Positions 46,663-55,559 of a stretch of DNA of 64,000 nt are shown piece after piece. The DNA comes from CAVQBP01 sp963740945 (GTDB lineage: Bacteria > Bacteroidota > Ignavibacteria > Ignavibacteriales > Ignavibacteriaceae): positions 248,001 through 312,000 of the forward strand of contig CAVUGE010000017.1 in assembly GCA_963740945.1 (NCBI GenBank), in the 5' to 3' direction. Made by a program: the position numbers and the translations under genes. How positions within the stretch are numbered: the stretch's first letter is position 1; each line of letters begins with the position of its first letter. The notes below the pieces were generated by a model. That model was not told the origin of the DNA, did not search any database, and worked only from the letters and a program-made list of their open reading frames with translations.

Positions 46663-46710
46663 TTTTATTAGTTAGAGACAAATATCATCCTTAAAAGGAG
46701 AAGATGGGGA

Positions 46711-46735
46711 AACCGGATAGATTCCGGTTTTTTTT
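46711..46735 (+). terminator. Rho-independent terminator
   Basis: AACCGGA/TCCGGTT forms a 7-bp stem with a 5-base loop, followed by a run of T. It would end the transcript of the small membrane peptide gene. Confidence 0.85.
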
Positions 46736-46741
46736 ATTTAA

Positions 46742-46878
46742 TTAACTCGAATAAAGATGACATCTTTAAAGAAAGTTACTCTTCAATTCTTTATTAAAAT
46801 GTAAGTTCATATAATTCCTTATTTTTAATTAGTAAAGATGTCATCTTTCAAATACCGGTTCTTGTGCAACTTGAATTA
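46742..46878. repeat. Interspersed AAAGATG element, copy 4
   Basis: AAAGATGACATCTTT (46753-46767) and AAAGATGTCATCTTT (46834-46848) bracket a 66-bp core. The right outer arm (CAAATACCGGTTCTTGTGCA) is the complement of the left arms of copies 2 and 3, which shows one family. Confidence 0.9.
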
Positions 46879-47023
46879 TAAAGTAATTCTATCTCAAATT
46901 TTATTTCGGATATTAATGGTTTTATCATCCGTTTTATCCTATTTTTCTGTTTCATAAATAAAATATTGCATATTTTACTATATTGTTAATATTCTTGTAA
47001 AATATATTCAACTATAACTTTTT

Positions 47024-48394
47024 ATGAATTTACTTCCCGTTAATAGCTACTACAAAAAAATCTTAAAACTTGCACTCCCTGCAATAGCAGGCCTATCAAC
47101 CCAGATGGTTGTTTCTTTAGTAGATACAGCTATGGTTGGAAGGCTTGATGAGGCTCAATATGCTCTGGCTGCAATGGGATTGGGTGTTCTGGCTACGTGG
47201 GCTTTGATCAGTTTCTTCTCAAGCTTAGCTACGGGAACACATGTGATTGTAGCGAGACAATTCGGGAAAGGGGATTATAAAGGGTGCGCTCTTGCTTTAA
47301 ATAATTCGCTTCTCTTAGGTTTTTGTATAGGATGTGTAGTAGCTATAATCGGGGTTCTGGCTTCCAGTAATATATCCCATTTTTTTGCTGCCGATAAAAC
47401 AGTTGGTGATTTAGCTGCACAATATATTTTCTATAGATTTTTAGGTATTCCATTCTTTTTAATTTCAGTCGCTTACAGGGGATTCTTTTTCGGGATAAGT
47501 GAAACCAAAATATTTATGGTCTCGGGAATAGTCACCAATCTCCTTAATATATTCTTCAATACTTTATTTATTTACGGTAATCTTGGTATGCCCAGAATGG
47601 GATTAGCCGGTGCAGGTCTTGCTTCCAGTTTAGCTACTTTATTCGATTTCTTTTACTATCTGACTATTATTCTTCTACCGAAATACCGTCATCTATATCA
47701 GAATTTTAAAAGTTTTAGATTTGATAAAACTGTTATTAAAACAATATATAAAATTTCAGTCCCAGTTTCACTTCAAAATGTTTTTATACTTATAGGATTT
47801 CTCCTTTTTGTTACCATAACCGGTTTAATAGGTGTCCATGAACAGGCTGCTACACAGGCAATTATAAGCACACTCTTTATTTCATTCCTCCCTTGTTTTG
47901 GATTTGGTATAGCAGTTCAGACTCTGGTTGGTAATAATCTCGGTTCCGGTCAATTTTTAAGGGCAAAAATATACGGGTTTGAAACTGCTAAAATTGCGAC
48001 TTATTATACACTGGCTTTAGGGTTAATATACACCTTTCTGCCAGATATAGTTTTATTATTAATTACAACAGACCAAACAATAATTGAAGTTGCAAAACCA
48101 GCGCTAAGAATTGCAGGCTTTGCCCAGATTTTCTATGCAACCGGTGTTGTTTTAGCCAACGCATTGCAGGCTGCAGGGAGAACTTTTTTTGTGATGAAAG
48201 CGGAAGTGGTTACAAATATTTTTATTTTTGTCCCTTTAGCATATCTCTTTGGTGTTTATTTACATCTGGGTTTAGTCTGGGCATGGGTAGCTCTCCCGAT
48301 CTATATAATAATTTATTCAATTATAATATTGCTTAAGTTTAGGACAGGGGATTGGTTCAAAGAAAAATTAGTTGAAGAACATGATCGCCACTAG
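47024..48394 (+). CDS. MATE-family multidrug exporter
   Basis: The 456-residue protein has about 12 membrane helices and the MATE hallmarks ILKLALPAIAGLSTQMVVS, VDTAMVGRLDEAQYALAAMG and, in the second half, GFGIAVQTLVGNNLGSGQFL. MATE proteins export cationic drugs or metabolites using sodium or proton gradients. It stands alone, with a repeat element upstream and a repeat-rich gap downstream, so the natural substrate is open. Confidence 0.93.
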   Translation: MNLLPVNSYYKKILKLALPAIAGLSTQMVVSLVDTAMVGRLDEAQYALAAMGLGVLATWALISFFSSLATGTHVIVARQFGKGDYKGCALALNNSLLLGFCIGCVVAIIGVLASSNISHFFAADKTVGDLAAQYIFYRFLGIPFFLISVAYRGFFFGISETKIFMVSGIVTNLLNIFFNTLFIYGNLGMPRMGLAGAGLASSLATLFDFFYYLTIILLPKYRHLYQNFKSFRFDKTVIKTIYKISVPVSLQNVFILIGFLLFVTITGLIGVHEQAATQAIISTLFISFLPCFGFGIAVQTLVGNNLGSGQFLRAKIYGFETAKIATYYTLALGLIYTFLPDIVLLLITTDQTIIEVAKPALRIAGFAQIFYATGVVLANALQAAGRTFFVMKAEVVTNIFIFVPLAYLFGVYLHLGLVWAWVALPIYIIIYSIIILLKFRTGDWFKEKLVEEHDRH

Positions 48395-48585
48395 GACACT
48401 GAGGACATAAAGGCTCACTAAGATCATACAGTGTTGAACCACATAGACACATAGAGGGATCGTAGATAAAATTCTATGTCTTCTTTATATGTCATTTGGG
48501 GCTAAAGCATTTCTGATGAGTACTATTTTCTGTCATTCTGAAGGAATCTTCGACTGAAGAATCTCAATAATTATTTATTTCGGGG
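48395..48585. repeat. Repeat-rich gap after the MATE gene
   Basis: A CTGTCATTCTGAAGGAATCTTC word near 48528 belongs to the same scattered repeat as 55819-55890 (cut to TGTCATTCTGAAGGA). Short ACATAGACACATAGA words occur near 48440. No gene was found. Confidence 0.45.
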
Positions 48586-48715
48586 GTGACCAAAAAGTAG
48601 AGATTGTCATGCTGAACTTGATTCAGCATCTGTTTTCAGCGCAAAATTGAAAGGTTAGATTCCGGGTCAATACTGATTTACATCAGCACAGGTCCGGAAT
48701 GACACTTTTTAGTCG
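48586..48715. mobile_element. MITE-like element, copy B (inverted)
   Basis: This is the reverse complement of the element at 33645-33780, with the same terminal repeats (CAAAAAGT ... ACTTTTTAGTC) and core words. The right flank (TGCTATTTTATAT, then ACACCTTCGGTGTT near 48760) matches the right flank of copy A in the same direction, so only the core is flipped. The remaining 200 bp up to the next gene hold no gene. Confidence 0.75.
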
Positions 48716-48935
48716 GCCCCTTGAATATTACTGCTATTTTATATTTCTATAATAATATTACACCTTCGGTGTTCAAACATCTGTCAATAGTGACTTGGAA
48801 GAAAATGTATAGTCAAGTAGTTTGTAGTGATTCTTAGTGTAGCTTTGTGCCCTTAGTTGCTTAGTGGTGAAATCTCTAAAAGTTTTTATTTCCTTTCAAT
48901 TTTAGATATATTCAAACTTTAGATTTTAAAAACAT

Positions 48936-49739
48936 ATGGCGTTATTAAACTTACTTTTTATTGGTGATATTATCGGGCAGCCGGGATTAAATATGATTAG
49001 AACCTGGCTGCCAAGCTTGATTCAAAAATATAAACCTGATTTTGTTATTGCTAATGGTGAAAATGCTGCAAATGGAAAAGGATGCACTGAAAAAGAGGGA
49101 AAAATTCTATTTGAATTTGGAGTTAATGTTATTACAGGCGGAAATCATACGTGGGATAAACACCAGTCTCAGGAATATCTAAAGAACGAACCTCGTTCAC
49201 TTCGCCCTCTGAATTATCCGAAAGGCACTTACGGCAACGGTTACATTATCGCAGAATCAAAAAAAGGGAAAGTGGCTGTGGTTAATCTGCAGGGAAGGTC
49301 TTTTATGGCAATGATAGACTGTCCTTTTAGAGCCTCTGATTGGGTCCTTTCAAAAATAAGTAATGAAACTAAAGTAATATTTGTAGATTTTCATGCGGAA
49401 GCTACTGCAGAAAAAATAGCCTTAGTTAATTACCTGGATGGAAAAATAAGTGCCCTGGTAGGGACCCATACTCATGTACAGACCTCTGACGAAAGAATTT
49501 TTCCTAACGGAACCGGATATATTACCGATGTTGGGATGACAGGTCCGTATGATTCGGTTATTGGAATGAAAACTCAAGCTGCATTAAATAGGTTTATTTA
49601 TCAAACTCCTCAAAAGTATGAAACTGCCGATGATGATATTCATCTGTGCGGAATGTTTTTTAAAATTGATACTGAAACAGGTAAGACTGTTGAACTTGAA
49701 CGAATCCTCTTCCCGGACTTTATTAAAAAAACTAATTAG
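48936..49739 (+). CDS. YmdB-family metallophosphoesterase
   Basis: The 267-residue protein matches the YmdB/TIGR00282 family: LLFIGDIIGQPGLNMI, ANGENAANGKG, TGGNHTWDK, and VGTHTHVQTSDERI carry the metal ligands. YmdB enzymes hydrolyse 2',3'-cyclic nucleotides and influence biofilm and sporulation in Bacillus. The start is ATG with no gene immediately upstream. A DNA methyltransferase gene begins 2 bp after its stop, so both are probably translated from one message. Confidence 0.9.
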   Translation: MALLNLLFIGDIIGQPGLNMIRTWLPSLIQKYKPDFVIANGENAANGKGCTEKEGKILFEFGVNVITGGNHTWDKHQSQEYLKNEPRSLRPLNYPKGTYGNGYIIAESKKGKVAVVNLQGRSFMAMIDCPFRASDWVLSKISNETKVIFVDFHAEATAEKIALVNYLDGKISALVGTHTHVQTSDERIFPNGTGYITDVGMTGPYDSVIGMKTQAALNRFIYQTPQKYETADDDIHLCGMFFKIDTETGKTVELERILFPDFIKKTN

Positions 49740-49741
49740 AA

Positions 49742-50749
49742 ATGATTAATTCCCCTTTACCCAGAATAGATTCGGACGAGGAACTCACAGGGCTCCTTCT
49801 CCCGTATTGCAGGTTCAGTAAAGGAGTAATCCTGGAAGATTCCGAAAAGAAACATAAAGTTGCATGTATGGATGCTTCAGATAGTAATTCAATCAAAGAA
49901 TTAATGGGAAATGAAAAAGCATCACTTGCTGTCCATGATCCTCCCTATAATTTTGTTGCTTTCGAAGAACTGGAATTAAATAACTTTATAAGCTGGAGCA
50001 GAGAATGGATTAGGAATTCACATGATTCGCTGAATGAAAATGCCTCTCTTTATATCTGGCTGGGTGCAGATCAAAATAACCATTTTCAGCCGTTTCCGGA
50101 ATTTATCCTTATGATGAAGGAATCCGATTTTTATTCTCGCAGTTTTATTACGATGAGAAATCAAAGGGGATACGGGACTCAGAAAAACTGGATGTCTATA
50201 AGACAGGAGCTACTCTATTATACGAAAGGAGAACCTAAGTTTAATATTAATGCGGAATACACGGAAATTCCTAAAATTTTAAAAGGCTACTATAAGCCTA
50301 TTAATGGAAAAATTACTGAAAACCTTGAAAGAGGAAAATCAGATTTTATCAGAGCCGGCAATGTATGGGTGGATATCCAGCAGGTATTTTATAGAATGGA
50401 AGAAAACGTTAATGGATGTTATGCTCAAAAACCTTTAAAAGCCATTAAGAGAATTGTAGAAGCAAGCAGCAGTAATGATGAAATAGTCCTTGACTTTTTT
50501 TCTCATTCGGGTACTACACTTATCGCTTCCGAAATCCTTGGAAGAAGGTGCTTTACTATAGACTTGAATCCGGTTTTTTGCGAAATTACTATGAGAAGAC
50601 TTGAAAATTATAGGAATTATAAAAAAACAGGGTGGCAAAATTCAAATCCTTTTGCTAAAGAAATTTCGGAAGATAAGAAATTAAGATTATATCTTGAAAA
50701 TAATTATAATTATAAGTCAGAAATGCAGGAATCTTTGTTTGATAACTGA
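49742..50749 (+). CDS. Orphan beta-class DNA methyltransferase
   Basis: The 335-residue protein has the catalytic DPPY (residues 66-69, motif IV) ahead of the SAM-binding motif (DFFSHSGTT from Asp251, then RRCFTIDLNP), the order of beta-class N6-adenine or N4-cytosine methyltransferases. No restriction enzyme or specificity gene is nearby, so it is an orphan enzyme with a likely regulatory or protective role. Its stop codon lies in the outer arm (AACTGAAGTTA) of the repeat element that follows, so insertion of the element may have set the C-terminus. Confidence 0.88.
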   Translation: MINSPLPRIDSDEELTGLLLPYCRFSKGVILEDSEKKHKVACMDASDSNSIKELMGNEKASLAVHDPPYNFVAFEELELNNFISWSREWIRNSHDSLNENASLYIWLGADQNNHFQPFPEFILMMKESDFYSRSFITMRNQRGYGTQKNWMSIRQELLYYTKGEPKFNINAEYTEIPKILKGYYKPINGKITENLERGKSDFIRAGNVWVDIQQVFYRMEENVNGCYAQKPLKAIKRIVEASSSNDEIVLDFFSHSGTTLIASEILGRRCFTIDLNPVFCEITMRRLENYRNYKKTGWQNSNPFAKEISEDKKLRLYLENNYNYKSEMQESLFDN

Positions 50750-50870
50750 AGTTAACAGGGTATAAAGATGACATCTTTAATTAAAAGCATATTTCATTTT
50801 TAATTATATATTAAAATTCAAGTTTGTGGCACTTTTAAAATTGTAAAGATGTCATCTTTCGGTCATAACT
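50744..50870. repeat. Interspersed AAAGATG element, copy 5
   Basis: AAAGATGACATCTTT (50764-50778) and AAAGATGTCATCTTT (50845-50859) bracket a 66-bp AT-rich core. The left outer arm AACTGAAGTTA contains the stop codon of the DNA methyltransferase gene. The element ends about 30 bp before folD. Confidence 0.9.
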
Positions 50871-50901
50871 AAAATTTTGAAAAAGAAAGTATTATTTATA
50901 A

Positions 50902-51786
50902 ATGGAATTAATTGACGGTAAAAAAATAGCCGCAGATATAAGAAACGAATTAAAGGAGAAGATTCAAAAATTAAAGGATGAAGGGAAGAGAGTTCCCGGC
51001 TTAGTAACATTTCTTATCGGTGAAAATCCCGCATCTCAGGTCTATGTCAGAAATAAAATCAAAGACTGCCATGAAATAGGAATGAGGACTAAATCGGAAA
51101 ATCATCCTTCCTCAATTTCGGAAGAGAGTCTCCTTGAATTAATTCAAAAGTACAATCAGGATAATGATTATCACGGGATATTAGTCCAGCTGCCTTTGCC
51201 TAAACATATAGATGAAAATAAAGTGATTGAAACGATTTCTCCTAAAAAGGATGTCGATGGATTTCATCCTATCAGCATTGGTAATTTAGTTATTGGGAAG
51301 GAGACATTCGCCTCATGCACACCTGCAGGAATTCAGGAGCTTTTAATAAGATATAACATTGAAACAAAAGGAAAACATGTCGTGGTACTGGGAAGAAGTA
51401 ATATTGTCGGAAAACCAATAGCGAATATTATGCTGCAAAAAAAGGAACATGCAAATTCGGTAGTTACTATTTGTCATTCTGCTGCAAAAAATATTAGAGA
51501 GTATACCAAACAGGCAGATATTTTAATTGCTGCAATGGGGAGTCCAAATTTTGTCAAGAGTGACATGGTTAAAGAAAATGTAGTTGTTGTTGATGTTGGT
51601 ATAAACAGGCTTGAAGATTCAAATAGCCCTAAAGGGTACAGATTGGTTGGGGATGTAGATTTTGATGATGTTGCTCCGCTTTGTTCCTATATTACCCCTG
51701 TTCCGGGTGGAGTCGGACCAATGACAAGGGCAATGCTTTTGAAAAACACTTATAAAGCATTTTCAAAAATAACTGGATTGATGTAG
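50902..51786 (+). CDS. folD: Bifunctional methylenetetrahydrofolate dehydrogenase/cyclohydrolase
   Basis: FolD interconverts 5,10-methylene- and 10-formyl-tetrahydrofolate in the cytoplasm. The 294-residue protein has the signature segments YVRNKIKDC (with the catalytic Lys), VQLPLPKHID, PKKDVDGFHP and the NADP site VVLGRSNIVGKPIANIM, and ends with TPVPGGVGPMTRAMLL. Length is normal. It stands alone and is followed by a strong terminator. Confidence 0.97.
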   Translation: MELIDGKKIAADIRNELKEKIQKLKDEGKRVPGLVTFLIGENPASQVYVRNKIKDCHEIGMRTKSENHPSSISEESLLELIQKYNQDNDYHGILVQLPLPKHIDENKVIETISPKKDVDGFHPISIGNLVIGKETFASCTPAGIQELLIRYNIETKGKHVVVLGRSNIVGKPIANIMLQKKEHANSVVTICHSAAKNIREYTKQADILIAAMGSPNFVKSDMVKENVVVVDVGINRLEDSNSPKGYRLVGDVDFDDVAPLCSYITPVPGGVGPMTRAMLLKNTYKAFSKITGLM

Positions 51787-51845
51787 TTATTATACATTTA
51801 TAATTTTGAATTAATAAACTGAAGTTATGCAAAATGTCTATTACA

Positions 51846-51881
51846 AAAACCTCCGAGGTTTCTGAAAACCTCGGAGGTTTT
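51846..51881. terminator. Bidirectional terminator after folD
   Basis: AAAACCTCCGAGGTTT and AAAACCTCGGAGGTTTT form a 15-bp stem with a short loop and T/A runs on both sides. It ends the folD transcript; deoC begins 37 bp later. Confidence 0.9.
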
Positions 51882-51918
51882 CTCGAATTTTTTAATAATC
51901 TTTAATATTCATATATAT

Positions 51919-52815
51919 ATGCTGCCAGATTTAAATAACTTACCTATGTATGACACTGTTGGTGTAGATGAAAGGACAGCGCGGTTTCGCACGCGAAGTA
52001 TTAAAACGGCGTCAAAAAAAGAAGGATTGAAATTAGCTGTAAGTATGATTGACCTTACAACGCTGGAAGGTAAAGATACCAAAGGCAAGGTTCGGCAGTT
52101 ATGCTATAAAGCTATGCATCCTTATGATTCTTTAAATGATATTCCCAAAGTCGCTGCTGTCTGCGTTTATCCCACGTTTGTTGGTATTGCAAAAAAAGCA
52201 CTTGAAGGAAGCGATATTCATGTAGCTTCCGTAGCTACAGCATTCCCGAGCGGACAGGCGGCTTTGGAAGTAAAATTAAATGATGTTAAAACTGCTGTTG
52301 ATCAGGGTGCCGATGAAGTCGATATGGTTATTTCAAGAGGTGAATTCCTTTCCGGGAATTACCAGTATGTATTTGATGAAATTTCCGCAGTTAAAGAAGC
52401 TGCCGGTAATGCTCATCTTAAAGTTATACTGGAAACCGGTGAACTGGAAACACTTGATAATGTCCGTAAAGCAAGTGAGATTGCTGTTTATGCAGGAGCC
52501 GATTTTATTAAAACTTCAACAGGTAAAGTTCAGCCGGCTGCTACTATGCCGGTTACATATGTAATGCTCGATGCTATTAAAGATTTTTATTTAAAAACCG
52601 GCAAAATGATAGGAATGAAACCGGCAGGCGGTATCTCAAATGCAAAGCTTGCCCTGCAGTACCTTGTTATGCTGAATGAAGTACTCGGAGAAAAATGGAT
52701 GAATAAAAACTATTTCCGTTTTGGAGCCAGCAGCTTATTGAATGATTTATTGATGCAGCTGGTTAAAGTGGAAACAGGTGTGTATCAATCATCTAATTAT
52801 TTTTCAAAAGATTAA
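51919..52815 (+). CDS. deoC: Deoxyribose-phosphate aldolase
   Basis: DeoC cleaves deoxyribose-5-phosphate to acetaldehyde and glyceraldehyde-3-phosphate. The Schiff-base lysine is Lys198 in ADFIKTSTGK, and EVDMVISRGEF and KVILETGEL are also present. At 298 residues it belongs to the longer DeoC type with an N-terminal extension. It is followed 3 bp later by an aldehyde dehydrogenase gene, which probably oxidises the acetaldehyde, so nucleoside breakdown is the likely pathway. Confidence 0.95.
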   Translation: MLPDLNNLPMYDTVGVDERTARFRTRSIKTASKKEGLKLAVSMIDLTTLEGKDTKGKVRQLCYKAMHPYDSLNDIPKVAAVCVYPTFVGIAKKALEGSDIHVASVATAFPSGQAALEVKLNDVKTAVDQGADEVDMVISRGEFLSGNYQYVFDEISAVKEAAGNAHLKVILETGELETLDNVRKASEIAVYAGADFIKTSTGKVQPAATMPVTYVMLDAIKDFYLKTGKMIGMKPAGGISNAKLALQYLVMLNEVLGEKWMNKNYFRFGASSLLNDLLMQLVKVETGVYQSSNYFSKD

Positions 52816-52818
52816 ATT

Positions 52819-54285
52819 ATGCAGAAAAAAGAAACAAAAGATTTATTTAAAGCTTCATGGAAGTATTCCGAAGCCCCTGAAAGCACCGGTCATATACAGA
52901 TTCAAAAAAAATACGACCTATATATAGACGGGCAGTTCACAAAACCAGTAAAAGGTAAATACTTTGATACCATCAATCCTGCGAATGATGAAAAAATATC
53001 CTCCGTTGCCGAAGCAACTAATGAGGATATAGATTCAGCAGTTAAAGCAGCCCGCAAAGCATTTAACAGCTGGTCAAAATTATCAGGGAAAGATCGCGGT
53101 AAATACATATACAGGATTGCACGTTTAATACAGGAACGTGCACGTGAATTTGCGGTAATAGAAAGTATGGATGGAGGCAAACCTATAAGGGAGTCACGTG
53201 ATATCGATATTCCGCTTGCAGCAAATCATTTTTTCTATCATGCAGGCTGGGCAGATAAATTACAATATGCATTCCCGAACAGAAAACCAAAACCAATTGG
53301 AGTTGTCGGTCAGATAATTCCCTGGAATTTTCCTTTATTGATGGCTGCCTGGAAACTTGCTCCTGCTTTAGCAACCGGAAATACTACTGTATTGAAACCT
53401 GCAGAAACCACACCATTAACTGCTTTGAAACTGGCTGAAGTTATTCATGCCAGCGGGTTACCTAAAGGTGTGGTAAATATTGTTACCGGAGCAGGAGAAA
53501 CAGGAGCCGCTATTGTGAATCACCCGGATATAGATAAAATAGCTTTTACCGGTTCAACAGAGGTGGGAAGATATATTGCAAAAGCAATTGCAGGGACTAA
53601 TAAGAAAGTAACACTCGAATTAGGCGGGAAAGGGGCAAATATCATTTTTGAAGATGCAGCAATCGACCAGGCTGTTGAAGGTATTATCAATGCAATATTT
53701 TTCAATCAGGGGCATGTTTGCTGTGCGGGATCAAGGTTATTCGTACAGGAATCTGTAGCTGACAAAGTTATACAAAAATTAAAAGATAGGATGGAAACCT
53801 TAATTGTAGGTGATCCTTTGGATAAGAATACGGATATCGGTGCGGTAAATTCCAAAAGACAATTACAGACCATTAAGAATTATATTAAGATCGGCATGAA
53901 GGAAGGCGGTGAAATTTATCAGCCTGAATGCAAATTACCGGAAAAAGGTAATTGGTGTGCTCCTACATTATTCCTCAATGTGTCACAGTCGCATAAGATT
54001 GTCCAGGAAGAAATTTTCGGACCGGTATTAACAATCCAGACATTCAGGACTATAAAAGAAGTGATAGAAAAAGCAAATAATACTCCTTATGGATTATCAG
54101 CCGGAGTATGGACACAAAACGGCGCAAAAATATTTCATTTAACTCAAAAATTAGCCGCAGGTGTAATCTGGGCAAATACATTCAACAAGTTCGATGCGGC
54201 CTCACCTTTCGGAGGGTACAAAGAAAGCGGCTTCGGAAGAGAAGGGGGATTGCATGGATTGTATGGTTATGTAAAGTTTGATTAA
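52819..54285 (+). CDS. Aldehyde dehydrogenase
   Basis: The 488-residue NAD(P)-dependent enzyme has the cofactor segment GQIIPWNFPLLMAAWKLAPA, the general base Glu267 in VTLELGGKGAN, and the catalytic Cys301 in GHVCCAGSR. It is coupled to deoC by a 3-bp gap, so it likely oxidises acetaldehyde or a related aldehyde from nucleoside breakdown. Length and motifs are complete, in contrast to the shorter relative downstream. Confidence 0.95.
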   Translation: MQKKETKDLFKASWKYSEAPESTGHIQIQKKYDLYIDGQFTKPVKGKYFDTINPANDEKISSVAEATNEDIDSAVKAARKAFNSWSKLSGKDRGKYIYRIARLIQERAREFAVIESMDGGKPIRESRDIDIPLAANHFFYHAGWADKLQYAFPNRKPKPIGVVGQIIPWNFPLLMAAWKLAPALATGNTTVLKPAETTPLTALKLAEVIHASGLPKGVVNIVTGAGETGAAIVNHPDIDKIAFTGSTEVGRYIAKAIAGTNKKVTLELGGKGANIIFEDAAIDQAVEGIINAIFFNQGHVCCAGSRLFVQESVADKVIQKLKDRMETLIVGDPLDKNTDIGAVNSKRQLQTIKNYIKIGMKEGGEIYQPECKLPEKGNWCAPTLFLNVSQSHKIVQEEIFGPVLTIQTFRTIKEVIEKANNTPYGLSAGVWTQNGAKIFHLTQKLAAGVIWANTFNKFDAASPFGGYKESGFGREGGLHGLYGYVKFD

Positions 54286-54655
54286 ACAACCTCACCCCCC
54301 GGCCCCCTCTCCTTCCCGATAGAACCGGGACAGGTGGTAAGGAGGTGGGCGGTGTACAAGCGGCAAGTTTAATGATGTATTGCGGATAATAATAAATAAA
54401 GATTATAACTTTAATTAATGACTTAATAATACAAATTATCACTTAAAAAAACTTTGGATTTATATTTTATATCATCTAATTAAATAAACCCTATCCAACC
54501 TTTCCCTTGCAAAGGGAAAGGCTTATTGAGAATGATAACTAGGCATTTGTCATGTTGTCCGGGTAAAGCTTAGAGTAAGGAGAGGTTTGGAGATTATTTT
54601 GTTACTTATTAGAATAAAAATTTTTTAATATATAATTATTATAAGGCTGAAAATT
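54286..54655. other. Gap with scattered repeats between the two ALDH genes
   Basis: A CCTCACCCCCCGGCCCCCTC word near 54290 with a complementary GGAGGTGGGCGG near 54342, and a TTTCCCTTGCAAAGGGAAAGG palindrome (shortened: CTTTCCCTTGCAAAGGGAAA) near 54500, are of the kinds widely repeated in related genomes. No gene was found. The gap probably separates two transcription units. Confidence 0.5.
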
Positions 54656-55516
54656 ATGAGCAGGTTAAATATCAATAAAACTTATAAATTATATATCGGC
54701 GGAAAATTTCCGCGTACGGAATCGGGTAGATATTATGCTATTAGTGACAGTAAAGGAGAATTGATTGCAAATATGTGCCTGGCTTCAAGGAAAGATTTTA
54801 GGAATGCAGTAGTAGCCGCACGTAAAGCCTGTGATTCATGGGCAAATTCATCGGCATTAAATAAAGGACAGGTTTTATACCGCATTGCGGAAATGCTTGA
54901 AGGAAGAAAAGAACAATTTATTGCAGAACTGATTATTCAGGGTGAATCGTCAAAATCTGCTAAGGAAGAAGTAGAAGCTTCAATTGACCGGCTGGTTTAT
55001 TATGCCGGCTGGAGCGATAAATATCAACAGCTTTTCAGCAGTGTCAATCCTGTAGTAAGTTCTCATTTCAATTTTTCAAATCTTGAACCGGTAGGTGTGG
55101 TTTCAATTATAGCACCTGAAAATAAAAGTTTATTGAGTCTTATTACTTTAATAGCTCCTGCAATTGTCGGCGGGAATGCCATAATTATTTTAGCATCTGA
55201 AAGTAAACCGTTATCTGCCGTTTCTTTTGCCGAAGTATTAAATTCGTCCGATGTTCCGGGCGGAGTTGTAAATATTCTTACGGGTAAAAAGTCTGAATTG
55301 TACAGCCATATGGCATCTCATATGGATGTTAATTCAATTATATATTGCGGAGACGATGAGAAGATAATTAAATCAATTAGTGAGCTGGCAAGCGGCAACA
55401 TTAAAAGAACTGTGTTTTACAGAAAGGATGACTGGACAAACGAGATTTATGAATCTCCGTATTTAATCGAAAAGACACAGGAACTAAAAACAACCTGGCA
55501 TCCAACAGGGATATAA
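54656..55516 (+). CDS. Short aldehyde dehydrogenase-like protein lacking the catalytic half
   Basis: The 286 residues match the N-terminal, cofactor-binding part of ALDH proteins (KTYKLYIGGKFPRTESGR, then GVVSIIAPENKSLLSLIT). The protein stops where the catalytic Glu and Cys would begin, with the tail TTWHPTGI. It therefore cannot be an active dehydrogenase. From memory, similar short paralogues with a K-T-x-W-H-P-x-G ending occur after deoC and ALDH in other phyla, so it may be a conserved partner subunit rather than a fragment. An AAAGATG half-site begins 8 bp after the stop, so truncation by an insertion remains possible. Confidence 0.8.
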   Translation: MSRLNINKTYKLYIGGKFPRTESGRYYAISDSKGELIANMCLASRKDFRNAVVAARKACDSWANSSALNKGQVLYRIAEMLEGRKEQFIAELIIQGESSKSAKEEVEASIDRLVYYAGWSDKYQQLFSSVNPVVSSHFNFSNLEPVGVVSIIAPENKSLLSLITLIAPAIVGGNAIIILASESKPLSAVSFAEVLNSSDVPGGVVNILTGKKSELYSHMASHMDVNSIIYCGDDEKIIKSISELASGNIKRTVFYRKDDWTNEIYESPYLIEKTQELKTTWHPTGI

Positions 55517-55523
55517 TTTATAT

Positions 55524-55538
55524 AAAAATGACATCTTT
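55524..55538. repeat. Single AAAGATG-type half-site
   Basis: AAAAATGACATCTTT matches the left half-site of the interspersed element with one change. No partner site lies within 150 bp downstream, so this is a solo or decayed copy. Confidence 0.6.
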
Positions 55539-55559
55539 ATTTCGAAAATATATTAGTCA

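Noticed and set aside
49742..50749. A restriction-modification system
   Set aside because: No endonuclease or specificity subunit gene is found on either side of the methyltransferase.
54286..54442. A minus-strand gene over the end of the ALDH gene
   Set aside because: The frame overlaps a well-supported gene on the other strand and encodes low-complexity sequence from a scattered repeat.
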